Assembly (NCBI GenBank): GCA_903838055.1
Contig: CAILWV010000018.1
Span: 24,818-88,817 of the forward strand
Source: an uncultured Bacteroidota bacterium
Lineage (GTDB): Bacteria; Bacteroidota; Bacteroidia; Flavobacteriales; Flavobacteriaceae
DNA length: 64,000 nucleotides
Reading direction: 5' to 3'
The number at the start of each line of letters is the position of its first letter. Positions within the stretch are counted from its first letter, which is position 1. The notes under the pieces were generated by a model. The model was not told where the DNA came from. It did no database searches and worked only from the letters and a program-made list of their open reading frames with translations. This document shows, in pieces, positions 41,798-51,028 of this stretch. The translations under genes and the position numbers were made by a program.

Positions 41798-42850
41798 ATG
41801 GCATCTTTTTATAAATTACAGATCAAAGAAATAAAACGGGAAACCCCTAGCGCAGTTTCTGTGGTTTTTAATGTCCCATCCGAATTACAATCTGCTTACC
41901 AATTTATTGCAGGTCAATATATAAATTTGAAATTAACACTAGACGGAACTGAAATCCGTCGTGCCTATTCCATTTGTTCGTCTCCTAATAGTGGCGAAGT
42001 ACGCATTGCAATTAAAGCTGTGAAAAATGGTCTTTTTTCAAAATTTGCCAACGAGAATCTTAGCGTTGGCGATATATTAGAAGTTGGTCAACCAGAAGGC
42101 AACTTTAAATTTGAACCAAGTGCCGAAAGACAAAAAAACTATGCTGCTTTTGTTGCAGGAAGCGGAATTACTCCTGTAATGTCAATACTACAATCGGTAT
42201 TAGAAAACGAACCTAAGAGTTCTTTTGTTTTGCTTTATGGTAATAAAACAACGGAAGAAACCATATTTCATGAACAGTTGCACCAACTACAATTAAAATA
42301 TGTAGGTCGCTTTTTTGTGCATTATACTTTCAGTCAAGCCAAGGTTGAAAACGAACTTTTTGGAAGAATTGACAAATCCAATATTAACTTTGTCTTGGAC
42401 AATAAACACAAAGAAAAAGAATTTGATAAGTTCTATTTATGTGGTCCTGAAGAAATGATCAATTTGGCAACTACGGTATTAAAAGAACATAACGTTGCTG
42501 ATAAAAATATAAAATTTGAATTATTTACGGCTTCCGGAACCGAGAATACCGAAGCAAGTTCCCACGAAGGACATACTAAAATTACCGTTTTAGTAGACGA
42601 TGAGGAAACTACATTTGAAATGAGTCAGAAACAGACCATTTTGGAGGCTGCTTTAAAACAAGGAATCGATGCTCCTTATTCGTGCCAAGGCGGAATTTGT
42701 AGCAGCTGTCTTGCACGTATCTCTAAAGGAACGGCTGAGATGAAAAAGAACTCCATCCTTACCGACAAAGAAGTAGCCGATGGATTAATCTTAACATGTC
42801 AAGCACATCCAACTTCAAGCGAGATATTAGTAGATTTTGATGACGTATAG
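41798..42850 (+). CDS. Ferredoxin reductase with C-terminal 2Fe-2S domain (PaaE-like)
   Basis: Flavoprotein reductase of 350 residues: an FAD-binding barrel with RAYSICSSP (Arg55-Ser58), an NAD(P)-binding domain with VAGSGITPVMSI, and a C-terminal plant-type 2Fe-2S ferredoxin domain with Cys296, Cys301, Cys304 and Cys334. This order matches PaaE, the reductase of phenylacetyl-CoA monooxygenase, and related oxygenase reductases. No paa genes are near, so it may serve another oxygenase or desaturase; I do not assign the pathway. Confidence 0.88.
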   Translation: MASFYKLQIKEIKRETPSAVSVVFNVPSELQSAYQFIAGQYINLKLTLDGTEIRRAYSICSSPNSGEVRIAIKAVKNGLFSKFANENLSVGDILEVGQPEGNFKFEPSAERQKNYAAFVAGSGITPVMSILQSVLENEPKSSFVLLYGNKTTEETIFHEQLHQLQLKYVGRFFVHYTFSQAKVENELFGRIDKSNINFVLDNKHKEKEFDKFYLCGPEEMINLATTVLKEHNVADKNIKFELFTASGTENTEASSHEGHTKITVLVDDEETTFEMSQKQTILEAALKQGIDAPYSCQGGICSSCLARISKGTAEMKKNSILTDKEVADGLILTCQAHPTSSEILVDFDDV

Positions 42851-42959
42851 TCCGCTGGTAGTACTCTGTTTATAGTGTTCAGTCTTATATAGATTATTTT
42901 GAACTTGATTGAAATTGCTATTGATTTTTGAATGTTCTATTATAACTGCTTTTTGAATT

Positions 42960-43268
42960 ATGAAAAACATCCGCCAATTATTTAAGGACAAAAATTATCT
43001 TTTAGAAGAGTCCGAAGTAGAGCAACTTATTACCTATAGTGAAGAGTTGCAAGACGAAATTGTGGAATTCAAATTTGAAAAAGAAAAAAGCAAGGAAAAA
43101 GTAGTATTGGAAATTATTCGCGAAATTTCTAATTCATGTAAAGATATTCAAAAGCAACAATTGGAACACGAACGATTTGACTATGAAGCGCCTGATTACA
43201 AATTAGCAGTTTTAAATTTAAAAAAATATCTTGATGACCGTTGTAGAGAAGAACGAATTTATTTTTAA
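42960..43268 (+). CDS. Conserved hypothetical protein, 102 residues
   Basis: Charged, mostly helical cytoplasmic protein of 102 residues opening MKNIRQLFKDKNYLLEE, with a long probable coiled coil (FEKEKSKEKVVLEIIREI). No signal peptide or known motif. It is separated from the PaaE-like gene by 109 nt of AT-rich sequence and its stop overlaps the GT9 stop by four bases (convergent). Function unknown. Confidence 0.55.
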   Translation: MKNIRQLFKDKNYLLEESEVEQLITYSEELQDEIVEFKFEKEKSKEKVVLEIIREISNSCKDIQKQQLEHERFDYEAPDYKLAVLNLKKYLDDRCREERIYF

Positions 43269-44308
43269 TCTTCCAATTGCGATAAAACTCTTGCTACAAT
43301 AATCTCTACTGGAATTGTTCGCATTGCATCTTCATAACCCGCAACTTTTTTATTACCATAAACCGATGTTGGCAACAACGGATACTGTTCTCTATCGGCA
43401 ACTAAACAATTTTCGTTAGGTTGATTATAAGGTGCAAATCCAGCATATGGATGGGTTGCTCCCCAAAGCGTTATGGTTTTCACTCCATAAATTGCAGCAA
43501 GATGGGCATTTCCTGAATCCATAGAAAGCATTACATCTAAATTAGAAATAAGGTTTAATTCTTCTTTAAAGGAAATTTTTTTAGCAAAATTAAAAACGTT
43601 AGAATTTCCATTAACAAAAGTTTCTAATCTTTCAAAATCCGAATCGCCACCAAAAAGAAGTATTTTAACACCTTCTTTATCCGATAATTCATCAACCACT
43701 TTTTGCATTAAATCAAGAGGATATGTTTTTCCTGAGTAATGTGCAAAAGGTGCAATGCCAATCCATTTGCCTGTTTTTTCTCCTAAAATTTCAATTGCTT
43801 TTATTGGAATAGAAGTTTGCTTTAAAAAATAGGGAATATCTAAATTAATAGGATATCCTAAATTTTTAAAAGTTTCCAAATGTCTATTCACCATAGTTTT
43901 TAAAGGTTGAAATTTCTTGTTGGAAAGTCTAGTTAAAGCTTCCTTTTCGGATCTTCCCTTATCAGTAAAAGCAATTTTTTTTCCGTTTAAAGAAAATAAA
44001 AATCGCACTACTTGAGAACGTAACACATTATGTAAATCGGCAATATGAGTAAGTCTATGGGATTTTAAATCTCGGTACAATCTAAACAACCCTAAAACAC
44101 CTTTATGCTCGTGATGGGTATGCACAGAAAGGAATTTTACATTAGGGAGTTTTTCAAAAATAGGTTTAAAAAAAGGTCTTGAAACTACCGTGATTTTAAC
44201 ATCCGGATGTTGAGCCGTCAATGCTAATATAACCGGAACTGTAATAGCTACATCTCCCATAGCTGAGAGTCGAAAAATTGCGATATGATGGTGATGGTGG
44301 TGTGACAA
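43265..44308 (-). CDS. GT9 heptosyltransferase-like glycosyltransferase
   Basis: Glycosyltransferase of 347 residues in the GT9 (heptosyltransferase) family, which adds sugars to the LPS core. N-terminal RLSAMGDVAITVPV and the C-terminal SMDSGNAHLAAIYG and TITLWGATHPYAGF are characteristic. Translation can only begin at the TTG at 44308, since an in-frame stop lies upstream and no ATG is available before the conserved start; this gives six consecutive histidines at residues 3-8. That run is native, coded by mixed CAC and CAT codons. The DUF4254 gene lies upstream on the same strand. Confidence 0.85.
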   Translation of the reverse strand: MSHHHHHHIAIFRLSAMGDVAITVPVILALTAQHPDVKITVVSRPFFKPIFEKLPNVKFLSVHTHHEHKGVLGLFRLYRDLKSHRLTHIADLHNVLRSQVVRFLFSLNGKKIAFTDKGRSEKEALTRLSNKKFQPLKTMVNRHLETFKNLGYPINLDIPYFLKQTSIPIKAIEILGEKTGKWIGIAPFAHYSGKTYPLDLMQKVVDELSDKEGVKILLFGGDSDFERLETFVNGNSNVFNFAKKISFKEELNLISNLDVMLSMDSGNAHLAAIYGVKTITLWGATHPYAGFAPYNQPNENCLVADREQYPLLPTSVYGNKKVAGYEDAMRTIPVEIIVARVLSQLED

Positions 44309-44326
44309 GACAACTATATTAAACGA

Positions 44327-44376
44327 TTAAAGGTATTAAGTTGATTAAGTATTTCTTAATTATCTTAATACCTTAA
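44327..44376. repeat. Imperfect inverted repeat between DUF4254 and GT9 genes
   Basis: TTAAAGGTATTAAGTTGATT pairs with most of TTAATTATCTTAATACCTTAA across a 7-nt loop. AT-rich, no T tract; a weak terminator or spacer structure. Confidence 0.45.
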
Positions 44377-44395
44377 TGGATTAAACTTAATAAAA

Positions 44396-45001
44396 TTATT
44401 TTTTATTTTGATACAAAATAGGATTCAAATCATCGTCGTTGTACATTTTCATTTGTTTGTACACCTTCATAAATTTATCACCATTTTCAATATCTATCAA
44501 TAAATCATCAATTGCTATTGATAAATCCGAACGCTGTTCTAAAAGTACATTCAGTTTTTCTTGACATTTAGCTCTATGTTCAGCAGAAGCTTCTTCACGA
44601 GTTGCTTCTTCGTTCATATGGTATATTTTTAACGCTAAAATTGACAGCCTATCAATAGTCCACGCTGGGCTTTCAGAGTTAATCTTTGCAGAATCTTTAA
44701 CCACTACATGAGCATATTTTTGTAAAAAATAACTGTCAATATATTCTACCATATCGGTACGCTCTTGATTAGAAGCATCAATCTTTCTTTTTAAAGTTAA
44801 GGCAGCTACTGGATCAATATTTGGGTCACGAATAATATCTTCATAATGCCATTGAACGGTATCAACCCAATTTTTAAAATACAATAAATGCTCAATTTTA
44901 TCACTAGGATAAGGATTGTTAATTGGCTGGTTTACATTATCATGAACGTGGTAATCCTGAATACTTTGTTCAAATATAGAATAGGCAAATTTTGAAAACA
45001 T
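44396..45001 (-). CDS. DUF4254 family protein
   Basis: Cytoplasmic helical protein of 201 residues. The pattern WHYEDIIRDP, LKRKIDASNQERTDMVEYID and INSESPAWTIDRLSILALKIYHM matches DUF4254, a Bacteroidetes family usually next to GT9 glycosyltransferases, as here. A role in LPS assembly is suggested only by that association. A TAnnTTTG element lies about 50 nt before its ATG, divergent from upp. Confidence 0.8.
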   Translation of the reverse strand: MFSKFAYSIFEQSIQDYHVHDNVNQPINNPYPSDKIEHLLYFKNWVDTVQWHYEDIIRDPNIDPVAALTLKRKIDASNQERTDMVEYIDSYFLQKYAHVVVKDSAKINSESPAWTIDRLSILALKIYHMNEEATREEASAEHRAKCQEKLNVLLEQRSDLSIAIDDLLIDIENGDKFMKVYKQMKMYNDDDLNPILYQNKK

Positions 45002-45052
45002 AATTTTAAATTTAATATTATTTCATATTATTCAACCCAAAGGTCTTGGGTG

Positions 45053-45060
45053 CAAAGATA
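45053..45060 (-). promoter_or_regulatory. Promoter -7 element of the DUF4254 gene
   Basis: Minus-strand TATCTTTG, exact TAnnTTTG, 51 nt before the ATG at 45001. Confidence 0.5.
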
Positions 45061-45067
45061 GTTTTTA

Positions 45068-45075
45068 TACTTTTA
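45068..45075 (+). promoter_or_regulatory. Possible promoter -7 element of upp
   Basis: TACTTTTA, one mismatch to TAnnTTTG, 26 nt before the upp ATG and back to back with the DUF4254 promoter. Confidence 0.4.
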
Positions 45076-45101
45076 CATAAACATACTTAATTATCACTTT
45101 T

Positions 45102-45755
45102 ATGCAAATTCATTATATTTCTGAAGACAATAGTATTCTTAATCATTTTTTGGAAGAAATTAGAGATATAAATATACAAAAAGATAGCATGCGTTTTAGA
45201 AAAAACATGGAACGTATTGGCGAAATTATGGCCTATGAATTGAGCAAAACATTAGAATATAAAGTAATTGAAGTGACAACACCGCTTGGAGTAAAACCTA
45301 CTTCAATTTTAGCAGACAATGTTGTTTTATGCTCTATTTTAAGAGCCGGATTATCTTTACATACAGGTTTTATGAATCTATTTGACCATGCAGAAAACGG
45401 ATTTATTTCTGCATATCGACACCATCCAAAAAACGATGATTATTTTGAAATATTAGTAGAATACCAAGCGACACCTTCACTTGAAAATAAAAATTTAATA
45501 GTAATTGACCCTATGTTAGCTACAGGACAATCAATTATAGCCGTATTAAATAAACTGAATTTAGATCAAAACCCAAAGGAAATTCACATTGCAGTTGTTA
45601 TTGCTGCACCTGAGGGAATTGCCTATTTAGAAGAAAAACTTCCTGAAAATTGCCATCTTTGGGTTGCTGCTTTAGACGAGAAACTTAATGAAAAAAACTA
45701 TATCATTCCTGGTTTAGGAGATGCAGGTGATTTGGCTTATGGACAAAAATTATAG
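45102..45755 (+). CDS. upp: Uracil phosphoribosyltransferase
   Basis: Salvage enzyme of 217 residues that makes UMP from uracil and PRPP in the cytoplasm. The PRPP-binding loop LIVIDPMLATGQSI is the family signature; the uracil-binding end IIPGLGDAGDLAYG is at residues 205-214. Its stop overlaps that of the convergent membrane-protein gene by 6 nt. Confidence 0.93.
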   Translation: MQIHYISEDNSILNHFLEEIRDINIQKDSMRFRKNMERIGEIMAYELSKTLEYKVIEVTTPLGVKPTSILADNVVLCSILRAGLSLHTGFMNLFDHAENGFISAYRHHPKNDDYFEILVEYQATPSLENKNLIVIDPMLATGQSIIAVLNKLNLDQNPKEIHIAVVIAAPEGIAYLEEKLPENCHLWVAALDEKLNEKNYIIPGLGDAGDLAYGQKL

Positions 45756-46679
45756 CTGTGAAAAGAAACAAAAAAATCCGCAAGCAATTGATATAAATAA
45801 TATAATTTCTTGTTGTATTTTATTTTGAAAATACTCTAAGGTATTAGTAGCAATAATTGCTAATGGTAAAAATGTAAATACCAATATTTCACTACACTTA
45901 TTATTAGAAATCAAGAAAATAACAATCCCAAACAAAGCTGCAAAAGCTAATTTTTTATAGGATGCTTGCAAATTTAAGGGCTTGTTGTTAATTGAAAAAA
46001 GAAACGGAAAAATAAAAAACAAGAAGAAAACAGAGAAAATAGAAAATGCAATATTTTGATTGGAATTTGTAAAGTAATCTAAACTAAAATTCGTTATTTG
46101 GTTTTGTGAATAGGCATTTAAAGCATTGTTGTCTAAAAGAACGTCATAAAAAACAAAAATTATTACCACTACAAATAAAGCAACGAAAGGAATTAGCCAA
46201 TTTCTATAATCTCTAGAAACATGAAAAATAATTGATATATATACCAATACCAGAAAAATAATTGCCCAAAATTGAAATAAGCTTGCTACAAATATCCATA
46301 TGGAGGCATCAAATATTTTCTCTTTTGGAGATTTCAATGTTTGTAATGAAATCAACCTTCTCATGGATAAAATGATAAAGAAATTAGAAATTAATAAATT
46401 AGAATTATTCATTATTTTAGGAAAAAATAACAATAATAGAAAGAAAAAAAGAGCCGTATAAGAGCTGTTTCTAGTGAGGCCATTCTTTTTTACAATAAAA
46501 TTTGAAAGAAAAAGCGAAGCAAATAAAATACACAATAATCCTGCTTTTTTTACAACATCACTAAAGGAATGAACTTCCAAATTACTATTAAATTGGAAGA
46601 CAAAAAACAGCAAAATCATCAATATTCCTATTAAAGAATAATTAATTGGTGTAGATTTTTTAAAAATGCTTGTTATCAT
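45750..46679 (-). CDS. Polytopic membrane protein (DUF6427-like)
   Basis: Protein of 309 residues with eight to nine hydrophobic segments across its length and no catalytic motif I can see. From memory a flavobacterial family annotated DUF6427 occurs between upp and the small membrane gene found next in this window, matching the context here. Convergent with upp. Function unknown. Confidence 0.65.
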   Translation of the reverse strand: MITSIFKKSTPINYSLIGILMILLFFVFQFNSNLEVHSFSDVVKKAGLLCILFASLFLSNFIVKKNGLTRNSSYTALFFFLLLLFFPKIMNNSNLLISNFFIILSMRRLISLQTLKSPKEKIFDASIWIFVASLFQFWAIIFLVLVYISIIFHVSRDYRNWLIPFVALFVVVIIFVFYDVLLDNNALNAYSQNQITNFSLDYFTNSNQNIAFSIFSVFFLFFIFPFLFSINNKPLNLQASYKKLAFAALFGIVIFLISNNKCSEILVFTFLPLAIIATNTLEYFQNKIQQEIILFISIACGFFCFFSQL

Positions 46680-46812
46680 GAGTATATTTTATACTTTTGC
46701 GAATGTAAATATAACACTTGTTTAAAAATGTAATGAACAAGTAGTATCTTTTAATTAAAATATTTTTCCAAGCGAATTACATCGAATACAAAAACAAATA
46801 AAAATTAATTAG

Positions 46813-47043
46813 ATGAAAGCATTTTTTGAAGCAATACAATCACTTTTTGTTGATTTTTTATTTAAACCACTTGATTGGTTACGAGCATTAGAATTAGATA
46901 ATTGGTGGCTAGCAAACATCGTTAGCTGGACATTAATGGCTGTATGTGCTAGATATATCATCTATTGGTGTAAACAATTATCTCTTCACCAAAAAAATAA
47001 CGAAGAAAACCAAGATACAACGGCACATTCTTTCTTGAAATAA
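46813..47043 (+). CDS. Small membrane protein (DUF6341-like)
   Basis: Protein of 76 residues with an amphipathic start (MKAFFEAIQSLFVDFLFKPLDWLR) and one clear membrane segment (WWLANIVSWTLMAVCARYIIY split by polar residues). I recall a conserved family of this size (DUF6341) between the DUF6427 gene and purD in flavobacteria. A TACTTTTG element lies at 46692-46699, 113 nt upstream. Function unknown. Confidence 0.65.
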   Translation: MKAFFEAIQSLFVDFLFKPLDWLRALELDNWWLANIVSWTLMAVCARYIIYWCKQLSLHQKNNEENQDTTAHSFLK

Positions 47044-47068
47044 TTTATTTTTCTTTAAGAAAAATAAA

Positions 47069-48340
47069 TTAAAGATCGTTTCCGATATCTTTTCTAAAAT
47101 ACATCTTATCAAAATGAAGCTTGTCTATATTTTGATAAGATTTTTTTATGGCCTCTGGAAAGTTTTCGCCAAAAGATGTAATTGCAATGACACGTCCGCC
47201 ATTGGTAACAACTTTCCCGTTTTCCAATTTTGTTCCAGCATGAAAAACAATAGAATCATCTATTTTTTCAAGACCTGAAATTTGAAATCCTTTTTCGTAA
47301 TCTTCCGGATATCCTCCCGAAACTACCATTATAGTGGTGGCACTTCTGTCGTCAATTTCTAATGAAACTTGATCTAATGTTTGATTGGCGACTGCATCAA
47401 ATAATTCAACTAAATCGGTTTTCAATCGCGGAATTACAACTTCTGTTTCTGGATCCCCCATTCTCACATTGTATTCAATAACAATTGGTTCTCCCTTTAC
47501 ATTAATTAATCCAATAAAAACAAAACCTTTATATTCAATTTCATCTTGATGTAAACCTGCAATAGTTGGTTTTACAATTCGAGTTTCTATTTTTTCTAGT
47601 AAAACAGCATCTGCAAATGGCACAGGTGAAACTGCTCCCATCCCGCCCGTATTTAATCCGGTGTCTCCTTCACCAATTCGTTTATAATCTTTAGCTGTTG
47701 GCAAAATTTTGTAATTCTTGCCATCTGTTAAAACGAAGCAACTGAGCTCAATTCCATCTAAAAATTCTTCAATTACAACTTTAGCACTTGCATTTCCAAA
47801 TTTTGCATGCACTAACATATTTCGTAATTCTGCTTTTGCTTCTTCTAAATCTTGAATAATTAATACCCCTTTTCCAGCGGCTAATCCGTCTGCTTTTAAT
47901 ACATACGGAGGTTGAAGAGTTTCTAAAAAACGACATCCTTTTTCAACAGTTTCTTTAGTGAAACTATCATAAGCCGCAGTTGGAATTTTATGTTTTATAA
48001 GAAATTCTTTGGCAAATTCTTTACTACCTTCTAATTGTGCTCCTTTTTTAGATGGACCAATAACTGGAATAGTATTTAAAGTAGAATCCTTTTTGAAAAA
48101 ATCATAAATTCCTAATACTAAAGGATCTTCAGGACCAACAACAACCATATTCACATTTTCTTGAAGAACAAAGGTTTTTATTGCATCAAAATCTAAAATG
48201 TTTAAGGAAACATTAATAGCTATTGAAGCAGTCCCTGCATTTCCAGGAGCTACAAATAATTTAGAGCATTTAGAACTTTGGAGCATCTTCCATGCTAAGG
48301 CGTGTTCTCTTCCTCCAGATCCAAGTAGTAAAATTGTCAT
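47069..48340 (-). CDS. purD: Phosphoribosylamine-glycine ligase
   Basis: ATP-grasp ligase of 423 residues that makes glycinamide ribonucleotide in purine synthesis. N-terminal LLLGSGGREHALAWK is characteristic; the ATP-grasp region has KADGLAAGKGV and the signature FVFIGLINVKGEPIVIEYNVRMGDPE is present in pieces. The ATG at 48340 (MTILLLGSG) is chosen: the frame stays open to 48517 but the added residues have no family counterpart and cover the promoter and the divergent gene start. Confidence 0.95.
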   Translation of the reverse strand: MTILLLGSGGREHALAWKMLQSSKCSKLFVAPGNAGTASIAINVSLNILDFDAIKTFVLQENVNMVVVGPEDPLVLGIYDFFKKDSTLNTIPVIGPSKKGAQLEGSKEFAKEFLIKHKIPTAAYDSFTKETVEKGCRFLETLQPPYVLKADGLAAGKGVLIIQDLEEAKAELRNMLVHAKFGNASAKVVIEEFLDGIELSCFVLTDGKNYKILPTAKDYKRIGEGDTGLNTGGMGAVSPVPFADAVLLEKIETRIVKPTIAGLHQDEIEYKGFVFIGLINVKGEPIVIEYNVRMGDPETEVVIPRLKTDLVELFDAVANQTLDQVSLEIDDRSATTIMVVSGGYPEDYEKGFQISGLEKIDDSIVFHAGTKLENGKVVTNGGRVIAITSFGENFPEAIKKSYQNIDKLHFDKMYFRKDIGNDL

Positions 48341-48363
48341 TTGTTGTGTTGTTAGTTGTTTGG

Positions 48364-48371
48364 CAAAAATA
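48364..48371 (-). promoter_or_regulatory. Promoter -7 element of purD
   Basis: Minus-strand TATTTTTG, exact TAnnTTTG, 23 nt before the purD ATG. Confidence 0.5.
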
Positions 48372-48445
48372 GTTTGTTTAAAATTGAAATAATAATGAAA
48401 CCCATAAAAAGTTTTTATAATATCGATTATCAATATTGCTTTTCT

Positions 48446-48453
48446 TATTTTTG
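48446..48453 (+). promoter_or_regulatory. Promoter -7 element of the CapK-like gene
   Basis: TATTTTTG, exact TAnnTTTG, 18 nt before the GTG start at 48472. It probably opens the plus-strand arm of the polysaccharide locus. Confidence 0.5.
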
Positions 48454-48471
48454 AGGAAATTAGTTTAAAAC

Positions 48472-49782
48472 GTGTTGCACCTTTTCTATATAGCGCTACA
48501 ATTGAATGGTTTTCCAATAAAGAAAGCTAAGACTTATTTTGAAAAATTACAGGAAATTCCGGAGCAAGATTTTGAAAATTATGTTATTCAAAAAAAAGAG
48601 GAGATAGTTAATTATCATATTAATAATAATCCATCCTATCAAGAGTTTATGGGAAAATCGGAATTTGAAAATTGGAATGACCTTCCGATTATGACAAAAA
48701 AAGATTTTCAAAAACCTTTACTTGATAGACTATCTAAAGAATATAAACAGAAGTATTACTGTAACAAAACTTCTGGCTCTAGCGGAGATCCTTTTATTTT
48801 TGCTAAAGACAAGTATTGTCATGCCTTAACATGGGCTACTATTATCAATCGTTATGGTTGGTTCGGTATTGACATAAATACATCGCTACAGGCTCGATTT
48901 TATGGAATACCATTAGATTTTATTGGAAATAAAAAAGAACGTATCAAGGATTTTTTAAGCCATCGTTTCCGTTTTCCAATATTTGATTTATCCGATGAAT
49001 TCTTGGAAAGTGTTGTGCTGAAATTTAAACGCAAAAAGTTTGATTACATAAATGGTTATACCTCATCAATAGTTTTATTTGCAAAATTTCTTCAAAGAAA
49101 AAATATTATATTAAACTCAGTTTGCCCTAGTTTAAAGTGTTGTATAGTAACATCTGAAATGTTATTTGAAGAGGATAAAATTCTTTTGGAAAAGCAATTT
49201 GGAGTTCCAATTATCAATGAATATGGTGCATCTGAACTAGATTTGATTGCTTTTCAAAACACAAACAACGAATTACAAGTAAATTCAGAAACATTATTTG
49301 TAGAAATTTTAGATGAGGAAAACAACGTACTGCCTTATGGTAAAGAAGGTCGAATAGTAATTACTTCGTTATACAATAAAGCACATCCGTTTATTAGATA
49401 TGATATTGGTGATATTGGAATATTAGACGAAAAAAGTACATTTAAAAAACCCATTCTTAAAAAATTAATTGGAAGGTCTAGCGATTTTGTGCTCTTGCCA
49501 AGCGGAAAAAAATCACCTGGATTGACCTTTTATTATATTACAAAAAGTATAATTGAAGAAGATGGGAATGTAAAAGAATTTGTAATAAAACAAACTAAAA
49601 TTGATACTTTTGAAGTAGAATATGTAAGTGAAATAATGTTAACTGATATTCAAATTGATACTATTAATAAGGCGATAGTCAAATATTTAGAGGGTGGTTT
49701 GCTTTTTTCCTTTAATAAAAAAGAAAAATTAGAACGAGGCAAAAGCGGCAAATTGAAACAGTTTATTTCTATGTTGAAGTAA
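48472..49782 (+). CDS. CapK/PaaK-like adenylate-forming enzyme
   Basis: Protein of 436 residues in the phenylacetate-CoA ligase-like branch of adenylate-forming enzymes. The AMP/phosphate-binding loop is CNKTSGSSGDPF (about residues 98-109), followed by INEYGASELDLIAF and PFIRYDIGDIG. Members next to polysaccharide genes are called CapK and may activate an acyl or amino acid used to decorate sugars. The start is GTG at 48472 (or TTG one codon later); no ATG is available. The UDP-GlcNAc 2-epimerase gene follows after 79 nt. Confidence 0.82.
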   Translation: MLHLFYIALQLNGFPIKKAKTYFEKLQEIPEQDFENYVIQKKEEIVNYHINNNPSYQEFMGKSEFENWNDLPIMTKKDFQKPLLDRLSKEYKQKYYCNKTSGSSGDPFIFAKDKYCHALTWATIINRYGWFGIDINTSLQARFYGIPLDFIGNKKERIKDFLSHRFRFPIFDLSDEFLESVVLKFKRKKFDYINGYTSSIVLFAKFLQRKNIILNSVCPSLKCCIVTSEMLFEEDKILLEKQFGVPIINEYGASELDLIAFQNTNNELQVNSETLFVEILDEENNVLPYGKEGRIVITSLYNKAHPFIRYDIGDIGILDEKSTFKKPILKKLIGRSSDFVLLPSGKKSPGLTFYYITKSIIEEDGNVKEFVIKQTKIDTFEVEYVSEIMLTDIQIDTINKAIVKYLEGGLLFSFNKKEKLERGKSGKLKQFISMLK

Positions 49783-49830
49783 ATTGAAAGTTAAAAATTG
49801 CAGAACTGAAAAATTAATTAATTGAAGGAG

Positions 49831-49853
49831 GAGATTGCGCTGTCCCTCGCAAT
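49831..49853 (+). repeat. Start-proximal GAGATTGC..CTCGCAA repeat, copy 3
   Basis: GAGATTGCGCTG then TCCCTCGCAAT, ending 8 nt before the wecB-like ATG. Same orientation relative to the gene as the copies at 13798 and 40960. ATTGCG and CGCAAT can form a 6-bp stem. Confidence 0.75.
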
Positions 49854-49861
49854 GAGAGAAA

Positions 49862-50947
49862 ATGAAAATAACTTTAATCGCAGGCGCAAGGCCAAATTTT
49901 ATTAAAATAGCACCCATTATCAAAGCGATTGAAAAAAAACAATCGGAGGGAGCAAATGTATCCTATAGACTCGTTCATACGGGACAACATTATGATAAAA
50001 ATCTTAGTTCTACTTTTTTTGAGGAATTAAATATTCCCCATCCTAATGTTAATTTAGAAGTGAAAAGTGGGACGCAAGCCGAGCAAACTGCTGCAATAAT
50101 GATTGCATTTGAAAAAGAATTAATAGAAAATATATGTGATTTAGTATTGGTTGTAGGTGATGTCAATTCAACTTTGGCTTGTGCTATTGTGGCCAAAAAA
50201 ATGAATATTAAAGTTGCACATGTTGAGGCAGGTATCCGATCAGGGGATTATTCTATGCCTGAAGAAATCAACCGAATTGTGACGGATAGCATCACCGATT
50301 ATTTCTTTACTACTTCCGCTACGGCAACTGAAAATTTAATAAAAAATGGAATGAAATCGTCTAACATACATTTTGTTGGAAATGTAATGATTGATACATT
50401 ATATCAAAATTTAGATAAGATTTCTAGTCCACATTTTTGGGAGAAATTTGGTTTAGAAGTTGGAAACTATATTATTTTAACTTTACATCGACCTTCAAAT
50501 GTTGATGAAGAAAAATCATTAATTGATTTATTAATAGGCATTGATGCTATGGTTGGAAATAAAAAAGTAATCTTCCCTATTCATCCACGAACCAAAGCTA
50601 TATTAGGAGGAACAGATTTTAATTTTAAAAAAATAATTTTTGTAGAACCTCAAGGTTATTTGAATTTTATGTACTTAATAAAAAATAGTTTTGCCGTGAT
50701 AACCGATTCCGGAGGTATATCTGAAGAAACAACGGTGTTAAAAATTCCTTGTTTTACAATGCGAACCACTACCGAAAGACCCGAAACAATTGATATTGGA
50801 ACGAATAATTTAGTAGGAACTTCTATTGAACAATTGAAAAGTAGTTTCGAAGATTTCTTGCAAAATGGGATTAGAAAATCGGGGATTCCTGAATTATGGG
50901 ACGGAAAAGCATCGGAACGAATTATTAGTGTTTTGCTAACAAAATAA
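49862..50947 (+). CDS. wecB: UDP-N-acetylglucosamine 2-epimerase
   Basis: Enzyme of 361 residues that converts UDP-GlcNAc to UDP-ManNAc for surface polysaccharides. Clear signatures are LIAGARPNFIKIAPI, RLVHTGQHYDKNLS, HVEAGIRSGDYSMPEEINR and ITDSGGISEETTVL. It is cytoplasmic. It sits between the CapK-like gene and a GT4 gene, so ManNAc or a derivative is a likely building block of the glycan. Confidence 0.93.
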   Translation: MKITLIAGARPNFIKIAPIIKAIEKKQSEGANVSYRLVHTGQHYDKNLSSTFFEELNIPHPNVNLEVKSGTQAEQTAAIMIAFEKELIENICDLVLVVGDVNSTLACAIVAKKMNIKVAHVEAGIRSGDYSMPEEINRIVTDSITDYFFTTSATATENLIKNGMKSSNIHFVGNVMIDTLYQNLDKISSPHFWEKFGLEVGNYIILTLHRPSNVDEEKSLIDLLIGIDAMVGNKKVIFPIHPRTKAILGGTDFNFKKIIFVEPQGYLNFMYLIKNSFAVITDSGGISEETTVLKIPCFTMRTTTERPETIDIGTNNLVGTSIEQLKSSFEDFLQNGIRKSGIPELWDGKASERIISVLLTK

Positions 50948-51028
50948 TAATAAATCTATTTCTGCTAATTTGTGGAAGAATTAAACTCAAAAATTAATGT
51001 GCTTTCCTTAAATATGTGTCTAAATAAA

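Noticed and set aside
44285..44302. Six histidines as a cloning tag
   Set aside because: Codons are mixed CAC/CAT, no vector or linker is adjacent, and the surrounding sequence is continuous flavobacterial chromosome.
48341..48517. N-terminal 59-residue extension of purD
   Set aside because: The extension covers the purD promoter and the divergent gene start; PurD proteins begin at the LLLGSGGREHAL motif.
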